Source of the DNA: an uncultured Eubacteriales bacterium
GTDB taxonomy: Bacteria; Bacillota; Clostridia; Lachnospirales; Lachnospiraceae
NCBI GenBank assembly: GCA_900314525.1
Contig: OMVN01000004.1
Coordinates: forward strand, 1 to 64,000
Length of the DNA: 64,000 bases
Direction: 5' to 3'
A program made the position numbers and the translations under genes. This document shows, piece after piece, positions 44,121 to 53,890 of this stretch; the stretch's first letter is position 1, and the number at the start of each line of letters is the position of its first letter. The notes below the pieces were generated by a model. The model did no database searches. It had not been told where the DNA came from and was given only the letters and a program-made list of their open reading frames with translations.

Positions 44121-45413
44121 ATGGAACAATATGTAATAAAGGGAGGAACACCTCTTAGAGGTGAGGTTGATATAAGTGGTGCTAAGAATGCTGCATTAGC
44201 ACTTATTGCGGCTGCAATTATGACCGATGAGACGGTTGTAATTGATAATTTACCGGATGTCAGAGATATAAATGTATTGTTGCAGGCTATAGAGGGAATT
44301 GGAGCTGTAGTTGTAAGGCTCACAAGAAATTCAGTCAAAATAAATGCAGGAACTATAAGTTCGGTTACTGTTGACTATGAATACATTAGAAAAATCAGAG
44401 CATCATATTATCTTCTTGGAGCATTACTTGGAAGATTCAATGAGGCTGAGGTTGCACTTCCTGGTGGATGTGATATTGGAACAAGACCAATTGATCAGCA
44501 TATAAAGGGATTTAAGGCCATGGGAGCTGAAGTTAAAATTGAGCACGGAATGATAAAGACTAAAGCAGAGGAGCTCCTTGGAAATCATATTTATATGGAT
44601 GTTGTCTCAGTTGGCGCCACAATCAATATTATGCTTGCTGCAGCATTGGCAAAGGGAAATACAATTCTTGAAAATGCAGCAAAGGAGCCACATGTCGTTG
44701 ATGTTGCCAATATGCTCAATAGCATGGGAGCTAATATTAAAGGGGCCGGTACAGATGTAATCAGAATTAAGGGTGTGGAGAAGTTACACAAAACAGAGTA
44801 TTCGGTTATTCCTGATCAGATAGAGGCTGGAACATTTATGTGTGCAGCAGCAGCTACACGTGGAGATGTTCTTGTGAAAAATGTAATTCCAAAGCATTTA
44901 GAGGCTATAACAGCTAAGCTTTTGGAGATAGGCTGTACAATTGAAGAATATGATGATGCAGTACGTGTAATTGGTACTGATAATTTAAAATGCACACAGG
45001 TAAAAACACTTCCATATCCTGGATATCCTACAGATATGCAACCACAGATAGTAGTTACACTTGCAATCAGCCAGGGAACGAGTATCGTAACTGAGAGCAT
45101 ATTTGAAAACAGATTTAAATATGTTGCTGAGCTGAACAGAATGGGAGCTAATATTAAGGTTGAAGGTAATACAGCTATAATAGATGGTGTTTCTGGATAC
45201 ACAGGCGCTGAGATAAATGCCCCTGATTTAAGAGCAGGTGCTGCACTGGTAATAGCAGGACTTGTTGCAAAGGGATTTACAACGATTGATGATATTAAAT
45301 ATATTCAGAGAGGTTACGAGAATTTTGAAGTAAAGTTAAGAAATCTCGGAGCAAATATTGAAAAAGTTTCATCTGAAAAGGAAGCAATGAAATTTAAGAT
45401 AAAAGTTGGTTAA
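44121..45413 (+). CDS. murA: UDP-N-acetylglucosamine 1-carboxyvinyltransferase
   Basis: MurA transfers enolpyruvate from PEP to UDP-GlcNAc, the first committed step in peptidoglycan synthesis. The 430-residue EPSP-synthase-fold protein has [10 protein letters not shown] near residue 18 and [15 protein letters not shown] near 115, whose Cys is the residue attacked by fosfomycin, so sensitivity is expected. [17 protein letters not shown] near 375 is also standard. GGAGCATATGT precedes the ATG. Confidence 0.96.
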   Translation: MEQYVIKGGTPLRGEVDISGAKNAALALIAAAIMTDETVVIDNLPDVRDINVLLQAIEGIGAVVVRLTRNSVKINAGTISSVTVDYEYIRKIRASYYLLGALLGRFNEAEVALPGGCDIGTRPIDQHIKGFKAMGAEVKIEHGMIKTKAEELLGNHIYMDVVSVGATINIMLAAALAKGNTILENAAKEPHVVDVANMLNSMGANIKGAGTDVIRIKGVEKLHKTEYSVIPDQIEAGTFMCAAAATRGDVLVKNVIPKHLEAITAKLLEIGCTIEEYDDAVRVIGTDNLKCTQVKTLPYPGYPTDMQPQIVVTLAISQGTSIVTESIFENRFKYVAELNRMGANIKVEGNTAIIDGVSGYTGAEINAPDLRAGAALVIAGLVAKGFTTIDDIKYIQRGYENFEVKLRNLGANIEKVSSEKEAMKFKIKVG

Positions 45414-45428
45414 GATAAAATAAAATAG

Positions 45429-45457
45429 TTGACAATATAAATTATATTTGTTATCTT
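45429..45457 (+). promoter_or_regulatory. Promoter of the metK riboswitch transcript
   Basis: TTGACA (45429-45434) and TATCTT (45452-45457), spaced 17 bases, lie about 30 bases before the SAM-I aptamer. Confidence 0.65.
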
Positions 45458-45488
45458 ATCCTAAGTAAAAAAGTTCATATTGGTAGTT

Positions 45489-45626
45489 CTCTTATTAAGA
45501 GTGGCGGAGATACAAGGATCTGTGAAGCCCGGCAACCCCCCCGTGAGGAAGGTGCTAACCTGAGCGAGAAATCGAACAATAAGTGGAAGTGAATATACAG
45601 TCTACTTTTGCGGTGGACTTTTTTAG
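45489..45626 (+). promoter_or_regulatory. SAM-I (S-box) riboswitch of metK
   Basis: The aptamer begins CTTATTAAGAGTGGCGGAG and contains GTGAAGCCCGGCAACC, AAGGTGCTAACC and a closing AATAAG that completes P1 (45491-45583). A terminator follows: AGTCTAC pairs with GTGGACT (45599-45619), then TTTTTT. Binding of SAM should keep P1 closed and allow the terminator, switching metK off when SAM is plentiful. Confidence 0.96.
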
Positions 45627-45650
45627 TACACAAAAGAAAGGTAGAATAAA

Positions 45651-46838
45651 ATGGAGAAATTATTATTTACTTCAGAGTCTGTTACAGAAGGACATCCTGA
45701 TAAAATATGTGATCAGATCTCTGATGCTGTTCTTGATGAATTATTAAAACAGGATCCATTAAGCAGAGTTGCATGCGAGACAGCAGTTACAACAGGTCTT
45801 GTGCTTGTTATGGGTGAAATATCATCAAAAGCTCATATCAACATTCAGAAAATTGTAAGAAAAACAATTTTGGATATCGGATACGATGATACTGATAAGG
45901 GATTTGACGGTAATACATGTGGAGTTATGGTTGCTCTTGATAAGCAATCTAAGGATATTGCTATGGGAGTTGACAAGGCATTTGAAGCAAAACAGAACAA
46001 AATGACAGACGAGGAAATTGATGCTATAGGAGCAGGTGATCAGGGTATGATGTTTGGATATGCCTCTAATGAAACAGAGGAATATATGCCATATCCAATA
46101 GCACTTGCACACAAGCTGGCAAGAAGACTTACTGAGGTTCGTAAAGACGGTACACTCCCATATTTAAGACCAGATGGTAAGACACAGGTAACAGTTGAAT
46201 ATGATGAAAATGGAAAACCAGTTCATCTCAATGCGGTAGTATTATCAACACAGCATGACGCAGAAGTTACACAGGAACAGATTCATACAGATATCAAGAA
46301 ATATGTATTTGATCCTATTCTTCCTGAAGAATTAATAGATGATGATACTAAGTATTTTATCAATCCTACAGGAAGATTCGTAATTGGCGGACCAAACGGA
46401 GACAGCGGACTAACAGGAAGAAAAATTATAGTAGATACATACGGCGGATATGCTCGTCACGGCGGTGGTGCGTTCTCAGGAAAAGACCCAACAAAAGTTG
46501 ACCGTTCAGCAGCTTATGCAGCAAGATATGTTGCAAAGAATATAGTTGCAGCAGGACTTGCAGATAAATGTGAAATCCAGTTATCATATGCAATCGGTGT
46601 GGCACATCCAACATCGGTTATGGTTGATACATTTGGAACAGGTAAGTTAAGCGATAACAAAATCGTAGATATCATCAGGGAAAACTTTGATTTAAGACCA
46701 GCAGGAATTATTGAGATGTTAGACCTTAGAAGACCAATCTACAAACAGACAGCAGCTTATGGACATTTTGGAAGAAATGATCTTGATCTTCCATGGGAAA
46801 AGACAGACAAAGTCGATATATTAAAAAGCTATATATAA
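45651..46838 (+). CDS. metK: S-adenosylmethionine synthetase
   Basis: MetK makes SAM from methionine and ATP. The 395-residue product has [20 protein letters not shown] at the start, the pyrophosphate-binding [12 protein letters not shown] and the phosphate loop [19 protein letters not shown]. Length and motifs are fully normal. It is transcribed alone from the riboswitch-controlled promoter and closed by a strong terminator. Confidence 0.97.
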   Translation: MEKLLFTSESVTEGHPDKICDQISDAVLDELLKQDPLSRVACETAVTTGLVLVMGEISSKAHINIQKIVRKTILDIGYDDTDKGFDGNTCGVMVALDKQSKDIAMGVDKAFEAKQNKMTDEEIDAIGAGDQGMMFGYASNETEEYMPYPIALAHKLARRLTEVRKDGTLPYLRPDGKTQVTVEYDENGKPVHLNAVVLSTQHDAEVTQEQIHTDIKKYVFDPILPEELIDDDTKYFINPTGRFVIGGPNGDSGLTGRKIIVDTYGGYARHGGGAFSGKDPTKVDRSAAYAARYVAKNIVAAGLADKCEIQLSYAIGVAHPTSVMVDTFGTGKLSDNKIVDIIRENFDLRPAGIIEMLDLRRPIYKQTAAYGHFGRNDLDLPWEKTDKVDILKSYI

Positions 46839-46894
46839 ATATTTTTATTAACTTCCAATTATTTGGGAGTTTAGCTCTAAATAGCTGATTAAGT

Positions 46895-46941
46895 GCAGAG
46901 TAGTCATATTTGAAATTATTATGACTGCTCTGCTTTTTTTA
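46895..46941 (+). terminator. Terminator of metK
   Basis: GCAGAG-T-AGTCATA pairs with TATGACT-G-CTCTGC, followed by about eight T. The rest of the 46839-47061 gap is AT-rich promoter sequence for the sensor kinase. Confidence 0.88.
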
Positions 46942-47061
46942 TGAAATTTTAATAATTAAAACGAATTATTTATTAGTATAATAAATTTATATATGATAAT
47001 ATAATATTAGTATTATTATAAGAACGGATAAAAATCGGGGCTAAGTTTTCAGGAGAAAATA

Positions 47062-48588
47062 ATGAAATTCAGAACAAAAATTAAGATTTCTTTTTCATTG
47101 CTCATATCAATACCTATCATGCTTATGATCGTGGCTATGTTTGCAATTTTTAATATGCAGGTTAAAGATGTTGAAGACAGTTATGGAATAAAAGGAGTTG
47201 GACTTGAGGGTCTTGCAAATCAAACAAAAATATATAGCAAGTTAACAGAAAATGAGTATGACACTATAATCAGTGATATAAAGGAAACACCTGAGAAATT
47301 GGCAGATGTAAAGTATATTTCAAAGCTGAATGACAGTCTTAATAAAAAGGATTCATTTATCATTGCAAAACAGGATGGAGTTGTAATTTTTAATGGCTGT
47401 GAGGATAGCGAGGCTGATATGGTGGACAAACTTCCTAATTACAGGGGAAGTTATGAGTATCCTAAAACACCAGAGGGAAATTCATATATTTATGGAGACT
47501 ATAAGTATCTTGTAAAGCAGATCAACTTTAAGGTAAAAGGCGATGATGAGAGTGTATATATTGTGACTCTGATGCAGCCAGTCCTTCCACAGATAAAAAT
47601 AATGATTATCGAGATAGTGGTTTCGTTTATACTTATCACAATATTTACAACAGTTGTGCTGTTATTCTGGTTACAGAGAAGTATAGGAAAGCCTTTGGAA
47701 AAAATGGCAGAAGCCACAACAAGAATTGCACAGGGTGATTTGGATTTTAAAATCCAGACAGATAAAAAAGATGAATTTGGAGATTTGTACAATGATTTTG
47801 AAAACATGAGAATAAGGCTTAAAGAATCCGCAGAAGAGAGAATAAAATTTGATGAGGAGAACAGGGAGATACTTTCAAATATTTCTCATGACTTAAAAAC
47901 TCCACTTACATCTATAAAGGGATATATTGAGGGAATAAGAGATGGTGTGGCAAATACTCCATCTAAGATGGACAAATATATAAAGACCATATATAATAAG
48001 ACAAATGATATGGAAAAACTGATTGCAGAACTTTCTCTTTATACAAAGATTGACAACAATACTGCTACGTATGATTTTAAAAAAGTTAAAGTGGATGAGT
48101 ATTTTTCGGATTGTGTGGAGGAAATATCGGTTGAACTTGAGTCTAAGAATATAATGCTGACATATTTTAATTACACAGATAAGGATTGCATGGTAATTGC
48201 AGATCCAGAGAGATTAAAGAGAGTAATTAATAATATAATAAGCAACTCAGTGAAATATATCGGACACAAAAAAGGCGCCGTTAATATTAGAATTACAGAT
48301 GAAAATGATAAAATCCACGTTGAGATAGAGGACAATGGAAAAGGAATTGCGAAAGAAGAACTTCCATATATTTTTGACAGATTCTATAGGACTGATTCGT
48401 CTAGAAATTCTGACCAGGGTGGAAGCGGAATAGGACTTGCAATAGCTAAGAAAATAATAGAAATGCACGGAGGAAAAATCTGGGCAAGCAGTATGGAGAA
48501 TACTGGAACAATTATTCATTTTGTATTAAACAAATACAGAGAAGAGGAGGAAGCAGTTGAAGATGAGCAAAAAAATATTAACGATTGA
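47062..48588 (+). CDS. Membrane sensor histidine kinase
   Basis: The 508-residue product has two membrane helices (about 9-32 and 177-200) bounding an extracytoplasmic sensor domain of about 145 residues, a HAMP domain (about 205-255), the phosphoacceptor motif ILSNISHDLKTPLTSIKGY (H-box, near 280), NNIISNSVKYIG (N-box), DNGKGIAKEELPYIFDRFYR and GGSGIGLAIAKK (G-boxes). The signal is unknown. AGGAG lies before the ATG. Its end overlaps the response-regulator start, so the two are translationally coupled. Confidence 0.93.
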   Translation: MKFRTKIKISFSLLISIPIMLMIVAMFAIFNMQVKDVEDSYGIKGVGLEGLANQTKIYSKLTENEYDTIISDIKETPEKLADVKYISKLNDSLNKKDSFIIAKQDGVVIFNGCEDSEADMVDKLPNYRGSYEYPKTPEGNSYIYGDYKYLVKQINFKVKGDDESVYIVTLMQPVLPQIKIMIIEIVVSFILITIFTTVVLLFWLQRSIGKPLEKMAEATTRIAQGDLDFKIQTDKKDEFGDLYNDFENMRIRLKESAEERIKFDEENREILSNISHDLKTPLTSIKGYIEGIRDGVANTPSKMDKYIKTIYNKTNDMEKLIAELSLYTKIDNNTATYDFKKVKVDEYFSDCVEEISVELESKNIMLTYFNYTDKDCMVIADPERLKRVINNIISNSVKYIGHKKGAVNIRITDENDKIHVEIEDNGKGIAKEELPYIFDRFYRTDSSRNSDQGGSGIGLAIAKKIIEMHGGKIWASSMENTGTIIHFVLNKYREEEEAVEDEQKNIND

Positions 48589-49255
48589 GGATGATATATC
48601 AATAGCAGAACTTGAGAAGGATTACCTGGAAATAGCAGGCTTTGAGGTAGAAATAGAAAATTCTGGAGAGACAGGATTATTACTTGCATTGGAGAAAGAG
48701 TTTGATCTTATACTTCTTGATATAATGCTTCCAGGTGTAGACGGATTTGAGATATGCAGACAGATAAGGGAAAAAAAGAATACACCAGTGCTGATGGTTT
48801 CGGCAAAAAAAGAAGAGATAGATAAAATCAGAGGACTAGGACTTGGAGCAGACGACTATATTACAAAACCATTTAGCCCAAGCGAACTTGTTGCAAGAGT
48901 TAAAGCACATCTCAAGAGATATGAGAGACTTGTGAATACACAGACACCTCAGAATGAAATAGTTGAAATCAGAGGACTTAAGATAGACAAAACAGCAAGA
49001 AGGGTATTTTTAAACGGAGAAGAGAAGATTTTTACAACAAAAGAATTTGATCTTCTGACATTTCTTGCAGAGCACCCAAACAGAGTATATACAAAAGATG
49101 AACTATTCAAGGAAATCTGGGATATGGAATCTGTGGGTGATATTGCTACAGTTACCGTACACATTAAAAAAATCAGGGAGAAAATTGAATTTTCAACATC
49201 CAAACCACAGTATATTGAGACAATCTGGGGAGTTGGATATAGATTTAAGGTGTAG
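48563..49255 (+). CDS. OmpR/PhoB-type response regulator
   Basis: The receiver domain (1-118) has the acidic pair in IEDD, the phosphorylated Asp in LILLDIMLPGVDG, the Ser/Thr in MVSAKK and the Lys in ITKPFSPSEL. A winged-helix DNA-binding domain follows (about 130-230, with TTKEFDLLTFLAEHPNRV and ETIWGVGYRFKV). Two starts are possible: TTG at 48557, 6 bases after GAGGAGG, or ATG at 48563. The ATG is given here. It forms the two-component pair with the kinase, overlapping its 3' end. Confidence 0.93.
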   Translation: MSKKILTIEDDISIAELEKDYLEIAGFEVEIENSGETGLLLALEKEFDLILLDIMLPGVDGFEICRQIREKKNTPVLMVSAKKEEIDKIRGLGLGADDYITKPFSPSELVARVKAHLKRYERLVNTQTPQNEIVEIRGLKIDKTARRVFLNGEEKIFTTKEFDLLTFLAEHPNRVYTKDELFKEIWDMESVGDIATVTVHIKKIREKIEFSTSKPQYIETIWGVGYRFKV

Positions 49256-49267
49256 ACAGGTGGGAAA

Positions 49268-50503
49268 ATGATTGCGATAGAGATACCAAAAAATGTTAAG
49301 ATCATAATAAATGAATTAAGGAAAAACGGTTACGAGGCATACATTGTAGGGGGATGTGTCAGAGATGCGATTCTGGATAAAGAACCTAATGACTGGGACA
49401 TAACTACAAGTGCAATGCCTGAAGATGTAAAAAGGCTTTTTAACAGAACAATAGATACGGGAATACAGCACGGAACAGTGACTGTAATGATTGATAAGAC
49501 AGGATATGAGATTACAACATACAGAATTGACGGGGAATATGAAGATGGAAGACATCCAAAAGAAGTAATTTTTACCAGAAATCTGTATGAGGATCTCAAA
49601 AGACGAGATTTCACAATTAATGCCATGGCATATAATGATGAAGATGGTCTTGTAGATGAATTTAATGGAATTGGAGATCTCGATAATAAAATAATAAGAT
49701 GTGTTGGAAATCCTGAAGACAGATTTAATGAAGATGCCTTGAGGATTTTGAGAGCGGTAAGATTTGCAGCTAATCTTGGTTTTGATATTGATGAGAAAAC
49801 AAGAGAGGCTGCATTAAAACTGTCATCTAATTTAAAAAAGATAAGTAAAGAGAGAATACAGACGGAACTTGATAAACTAATTATGTCAGATAATCCTGAA
49901 ATGTTAGAGACTGCATGTGAACTTGGAATTACAGATGTTGTCTTGAATGAAATTGATAGGCTGAAATCAGAAAAAGTACTTGATGAGGTTCTTGCATTGA
50001 CAAAAAATATGGAGAAAAACCATTATTTAAGGTGGACATCGCTTTTTGTGTATTCGAGTAGAGAAAAAACAAAGACAATTCTTAGTGGATTGAAATTCGA
50101 TAATAAAACTATAAACATATGCAGCAGAATTGTAGGAGCACTTTCGCGAAAATTGCCTGAAACCAGGGCGGAGATAAGAAAAGATATATTTGAGACGGGA
50201 AATGAAATCTATGATGTTTATGTTAGGTTTCTAAAGGGCTATTTAATGTCTGAATGCAGTAAAGGTACCGGAAAATGTGGAGATAGAGAATATATTGATT
50301 TTCTTCAGAGAGAGTATGAGGATATAAAGAAAAATAATGAGTGCACATCTCTTAAGGGACTTGCTATTAATGGGAAAGATTTAATGGATGCAGGGATTGA
50401 AAAAGGATCTACTATTGGGGAAACACTTAATAGACTTTTATATGCAGTAATGGAAAAACCTGAACTTAATAACAGGAAGGATTTGCTTAATCTCTTAAAT
50501 TAA
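49268..50503 (+). CDS. cca: CCA tRNA nucleotidyltransferase
   Basis: This class II nucleotidyltransferase adds or repairs the 3' CCA end of tRNA. The head domain shows VGGCVRDAILDKEPNDWDITTSA (metal-binding DxD) and the RRDFTINAMAYN motif; RCVGNPEDRFNEDALRILRAVRFAA is the neck region. The C-terminal part (about 260-411) is helical; no intact HD motif is seen there. The length of 411 fits clostridial homologues. It is 12 bases after the response regulator. Confidence 0.93.
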   Translation: MIAIEIPKNVKIIINELRKNGYEAYIVGGCVRDAILDKEPNDWDITTSAMPEDVKRLFNRTIDTGIQHGTVTVMIDKTGYEITTYRIDGEYEDGRHPKEVIFTRNLYEDLKRRDFTINAMAYNDEDGLVDEFNGIGDLDNKIIRCVGNPEDRFNEDALRILRAVRFAANLGFDIDEKTREAALKLSSNLKKISKERIQTELDKLIMSDNPEMLETACELGITDVVLNEIDRLKSEKVLDEVLALTKNMEKNHYLRWTSLFVYSSREKTKTILSGLKFDNKTINICSRIVGALSRKLPETRAEIRKDIFETGNEIYDVYVRFLKGYLMSECSKGTGKCGDREYIDFLQREYEDIKKNNECTSLKGLAINGKDLMDAGIEKGSTIGETLNRLLYAVMEKPELNNRKDLLNLLN

Positions 50504-50555
50504 AAACATATTTCCAAAAATAAGTACATAATATAACCCTATAGGGGGTGTTGTT

Positions 50556-51566
50556 GTGGACGATTTAATAAGTAATCTGATAAGTAATTATGATTTTCAG
50601 GTAAAAAAAATTGGAAGATGTCGAGGAGCGATTGGCATATTCTGTCAGGGAGAAATGTACACTTTAAGAGAATTTAATGGAAGTGAGAGACATTTAAAGT
50701 TTGAAAAACAACTTTTGGAAAATATGTCTGAGCAGAGTGATTTGTATTTTGATGAGATTGTGGCTGACAGAGATGGGGAATTGCTTTCACAAGATATGTA
50801 TGGCAAGAAATATGTGGCGAGAAAGAGTTATCAGTCCAAGGACTTTGATATAAAAAATCCAGGGAATATCCTGAAAGGTGCAAGAATTCTGGGATTGCTT
50901 CATAAGCATTTTGAAATGGGAATACCAGATGGGGTGAATCTTGGCGAATTCTTTCACAAAGAGACGATGAGTAAACCTCTTACGGTGGAGTTTGAAAGAA
51001 AAAACAGAGAACTAAAACGGACTAAAAATTTCATAATAAGAAAGAATAATCGAAACAGATTTGAGTCAATGGCACTTGAGAGCTTTGATGATTTCTATAA
51101 TGACGGGTATAAAGTATGTGAGATGGCTAGGAGTGGAGAAATAGCTAATTATGTAAGTGAGAGCGTTAAAAAAGAAAAACTGATTCACTCAGACTATAAT
51201 TATCATAATATTTTATTTCCAGATAAAGGCAGACCATACTTTGTGACTAATTTTGACAGAGTAAAAATTGGGATTCAGATAAGAGATTTATATGATTATC
51301 TCAGAAAAACAATGGAAAAATATAAGTGGGATGAAAAAACTGGATATGGAATCATAGAAGAGTATGGAAAAGTTATAAATTTGACAAAAGATGACATAAC
51401 GTATCTTAAAATAAAGGTAATGTATCCTGAAAAATATTGGAAGATACTGAACCATTATAACAATAATAATAAATTCTGGCTTCCAGATAAAGATACTGCA
51501 AAGCTTATAAAAGCTGTCTCAGAGAGAAAACTGAGGATAAATTTTGCCAACAGAATTTTAATGTAA
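50556..51566 (+). CDS. CotS-like spore-coat kinase-fold protein
   Basis: The 336-residue product resembles the CotS/YsxE family, which has the aminoglycoside-phosphotransferase fold and occurs in spore-forming Firmicutes. LIHSDYNYHNILF (about 220) corresponds to the catalytic loop HxDxxxxN, here with Ser-Asp rather than Gly-Asp, and FVTNFDRVKIGIQIRDLYDYLRK to the metal-binding region, with DFD-like NFDR. It begins at a GTG with AGGGGGTGTTGTT ahead. This suggests a spore-forming lineage, though CotS paralogues persist in non-sporulating relatives. Confidence 0.82.
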   Translation: MDDLISNLISNYDFQVKKIGRCRGAIGIFCQGEMYTLREFNGSERHLKFEKQLLENMSEQSDLYFDEIVADRDGELLSQDMYGKKYVARKSYQSKDFDIKNPGNILKGARILGLLHKHFEMGIPDGVNLGEFFHKETMSKPLTVEFERKNRELKRTKNFIIRKNNRNRFESMALESFDDFYNDGYKVCEMARSGEIANYVSESVKKEKLIHSDYNYHNILFPDKGRPYFVTNFDRVKIGIQIRDLYDYLRKTMEKYKWDEKTGYGIIEEYGKVINLTKDDITYLKIKVMYPEKYWKILNHYNNNNKFWLPDKDTAKLIKAVSERKLRINFANRILM

Positions 51567-51574
51567 TAAATATT

Positions 51575-51603
51575 TTGACTTTGACAGAGAAATATTATAT
51601 AAT
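51575..51603 (+). promoter_or_regulatory. Promoter of the phosphoglucomutase operon
   Basis: TTGACT (51575-51580) and TATAAT (51598-51603), 17 bases apart, leave a leader of about 135 bases to the ATG. The leader has a weak CGGTT/AACCG pairing near the ribosome site but no class I recognise. Confidence 0.72.
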
Positions 51604-51746
51604 AACTCTGATTTTTTGTATGCTAAGTTGGAAATGGATTGTGAGATATTATGGCACAATCTGTTATTCAAGATATATGTTATACATAGCAGGCACACGG
51701 TTTGACAAAAAATAGATGTTTAACCGGCTTGACAGGAGGTAAAAAA

Positions 51747-53483
51747 ATGAATTACAAAGAGCTTTATGATGAATGGCTTAATAACCCTTGCTTTGATGAA
51801 ACTACAAAAGAAGAACTCAGGAATATCAGTGATGATGATAATGAGATAAAAGAGAGATTTTATAAAGAATTGGAATTTGGTACAGCTGGACTTAGAGGAA
51901 TAATCGGAGCTGGAACAAATAGAATGAATGAGTATACAGTTAGAAAGGCAACACAGGGTCTTGCTAACTATATCTTAAAAGTTGGTGGAAGTGATAAGGG
52001 AGTAGCTATTGCATATGACTCTAGAAGAATGTCCCCAGAATTCGCTGATGTAGCTGCACTTTGCCTGAATGCAAATGGAATAAAGGCTTATGTTTTTGAA
52101 ACACTCAGACCTACACCAGAACTCTCATTTGCTGTAAGAGAACTTAACTGCATTGCTGGAATTAACATCACAGCTAGCCACAACCCAGCTGAATACAATG
52201 GATATAAGGTTTATTGGGAAGATGGTGCGCAGATTACACCACCTCATGACACAGGAATTATGGATGAAGTTAAGGCAGTTACAGATTATGCTTCGCTTAA
52301 GAATATGAGCAAGGATGAGGCAATTGCAGCAGGCCTTTATAATACCATAGAAGGAAAAGTTGATGATGATTATATGTCAGCTTTGAGAAAACAGGTAAAG
52401 AGACAGGACTGTATAGATAAGATGAAAGATCAGATTAAGATTGTCTATACACCACTTCATGGAACAGGTAATATCCCTGCCAGAAGAATTCTTAAAGAAC
52501 TTGGATTTGAAAATGTATATGTAGTAGAAGAGCAGGAAAAACCAGATGGCAATTTCCCTACAGTAAGCTATCCAAACCCTGAGGCAGCTGAAGCATTTGA
52601 AATGGCTCTTAAACTTGCAAAAGAAAAGGATGCAGATCTTGTACTTGCAACTGACCCTGATGCAGACAGACTTGGAGTATATGTAAAGGATACAAAGAGT
52701 GGAGAATATATATCACTTACAGGAAACATGTCAGGATGTCTTCTTGCAGATTATGAGATTTCACAGATCAAAGAGACTACAGGAATTCCAGAAGATGGAG
52801 CACTTATTAAGACTATAGTAACTACAAATATGGCAGATGCAATTGCAAAATATTATGGAGTTAAATTAATAGAAGTTCTCACAGGATTTAAATATATTGG
52901 ACAGCAGATACTTGGATTTGAACAGAGTGGAAAGGGCCAGTATTTATTTGGATTTGAAGAAAGCTACGGATGTCTTATTGGTACACATGCAAGAGATAAG
53001 GATGCGATAGTTGCAACAATGGCACTCTGCGAAGCTGCAGCTTATTATAAAACAAAGAACATGACATTATGGGATGCCATGATTGAAATGTATGAGAGAT
53101 ATGGATACTATAAAGATGGTATTCAGGCTATTACATTAAAGGGAATTGAAGGACTTAACAAGATTCAGGAAGTATTAGAAACACTTAGAAATAATACTCC
53201 GGAAAAATTTGGAAAGTATAAAGTGTTATCAGCAAGAGATTATAAGATGAACACAATCAAGAACATAGCAACAGGCGAGGTAACTGAAACAGGACTTCCA
53301 AATTCAAATGTTCTCTATTATGATCTTGAGGATGGAGCATGGTTATGTGTAAGACCTTCAGGAACAGAACCTAAGATTAAATTCTATTACGGAATAAAAG
53401 GATCTTCATTAGAAGATGCAGATAAATTATCAGAGGAACTTGGAAACGAAGTTGTTAATATGATTCACGATATGATTGGTTAG
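51747..53483 (+). CDS. Phospho-sugar mutase (alpha-phosphoglucomutase)
   Basis: The enzyme interconverts glucose-1-phosphate and glucose-6-phosphate (or mannose phosphates). Catalytic Ser lies in GINITASHNPAEYNGYK, the Mg-binding loop in ATDPDADRLGVYV, the sugar-binding loop in GFEESYGC, and the phosphate-binding loop in RPSGTEPKIKFY. The size (578 residues) and pattern fit the PgcA/YhxB group of Firmicutes. The start at 51747 has AGGAGG 6 bases ahead; the ATG at 51702 lacks a site. It supplies glucose-1-phosphate for galE, the rhamnose/capsule genes and glycogen. Confidence 0.94.
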   Translation: MNYKELYDEWLNNPCFDETTKEELRNISDDDNEIKERFYKELEFGTAGLRGIIGAGTNRMNEYTVRKATQGLANYILKVGGSDKGVAIAYDSRRMSPEFADVAALCLNANGIKAYVFETLRPTPELSFAVRELNCIAGINITASHNPAEYNGYKVYWEDGAQITPPHDTGIMDEVKAVTDYASLKNMSKDEAIAAGLYNTIEGKVDDDYMSALRKQVKRQDCIDKMKDQIKIVYTPLHGTGNIPARRILKELGFENVYVVEEQEKPDGNFPTVSYPNPEAAEAFEMALKLAKEKDADLVLATDPDADRLGVYVKDTKSGEYISLTGNMSGCLLADYEISQIKETTGIPEDGALIKTIVTTNMADAIAKYYGVKLIEVLTGFKYIGQQILGFEQSGKGQYLFGFEESYGCLIGTHARDKDAIVATMALCEAAAYYKTKNMTLWDAMIEMYERYGYYKDGIQAITLKGIEGLNKIQEVLETLRNNTPEKFGKYKVLSARDYKMNTIKNIATGEVTETGLPNSNVLYYDLEDGAWLCVRPSGTEPKIKFYYGIKGSSLEDADKLSEELGNEVVNMIHDMIG

Positions 53484-53494
53484 GGGGAATTATT

Positions 53495-53872
53495 ATGGCA
53501 CTTGTATGGCAGGATAGAAAGAGAATAATTTTTGGACTTCCATGGTCTTTTACAAAGTACAAATTATATGATGACAAATTTCAGATTTGTACAGGATTTC
53601 TCAGCAGAAAAGAGGAAGAAATCCGCCTTTACAGAATAATGGATTTGACACTTCAGAAATCCCTCGGACAGAGAATTTTTGGAATGGGAACAATAAAGGT
53701 CGAGTCAGCAGATAAGACTACTCCTGAGTTTTTAATAAAAAACATCAAAAAACCTGATACAGTAAGAGATTTACTGTCAGACAAGGTTGAGGTAGCAAGA
53801 AGAAAGAACAGAGTATCAGGCCGTGAATATATGAGTGCAGACGACATTGATGATGACGATGATGACAATTAA
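53495..53872 (+). CDS. Bacterial PH-domain protein
   Basis: The 125-residue product contains a short bacterial PH-like domain (about residues 10-95): FGLPWSFTKYKLYDDKFQI, then LYRIMDLTLQKSLGQRIFGMGTI. The tail is acidic, with poly-Asp (DDIDDDDDDN). No membrane segment is present. PH-like domains of this kind usually occur in membrane proteins of the YdbT family, so a soluble single-domain form is a bit unusual. It lies 11 bases after the mutase gene. Confidence 0.72.
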   Translation: MALVWQDRKRIIFGLPWSFTKYKLYDDKFQICTGFLSRKEEEIRLYRIMDLTLQKSLGQRIFGMGTIKVESADKTTPEFLIKNIKKPDTVRDLLSDKVEVARRKNRVSGREYMSADDIDDDDDDN

Positions 53873-53890
53873 TTGATACAGGAGAGAAAA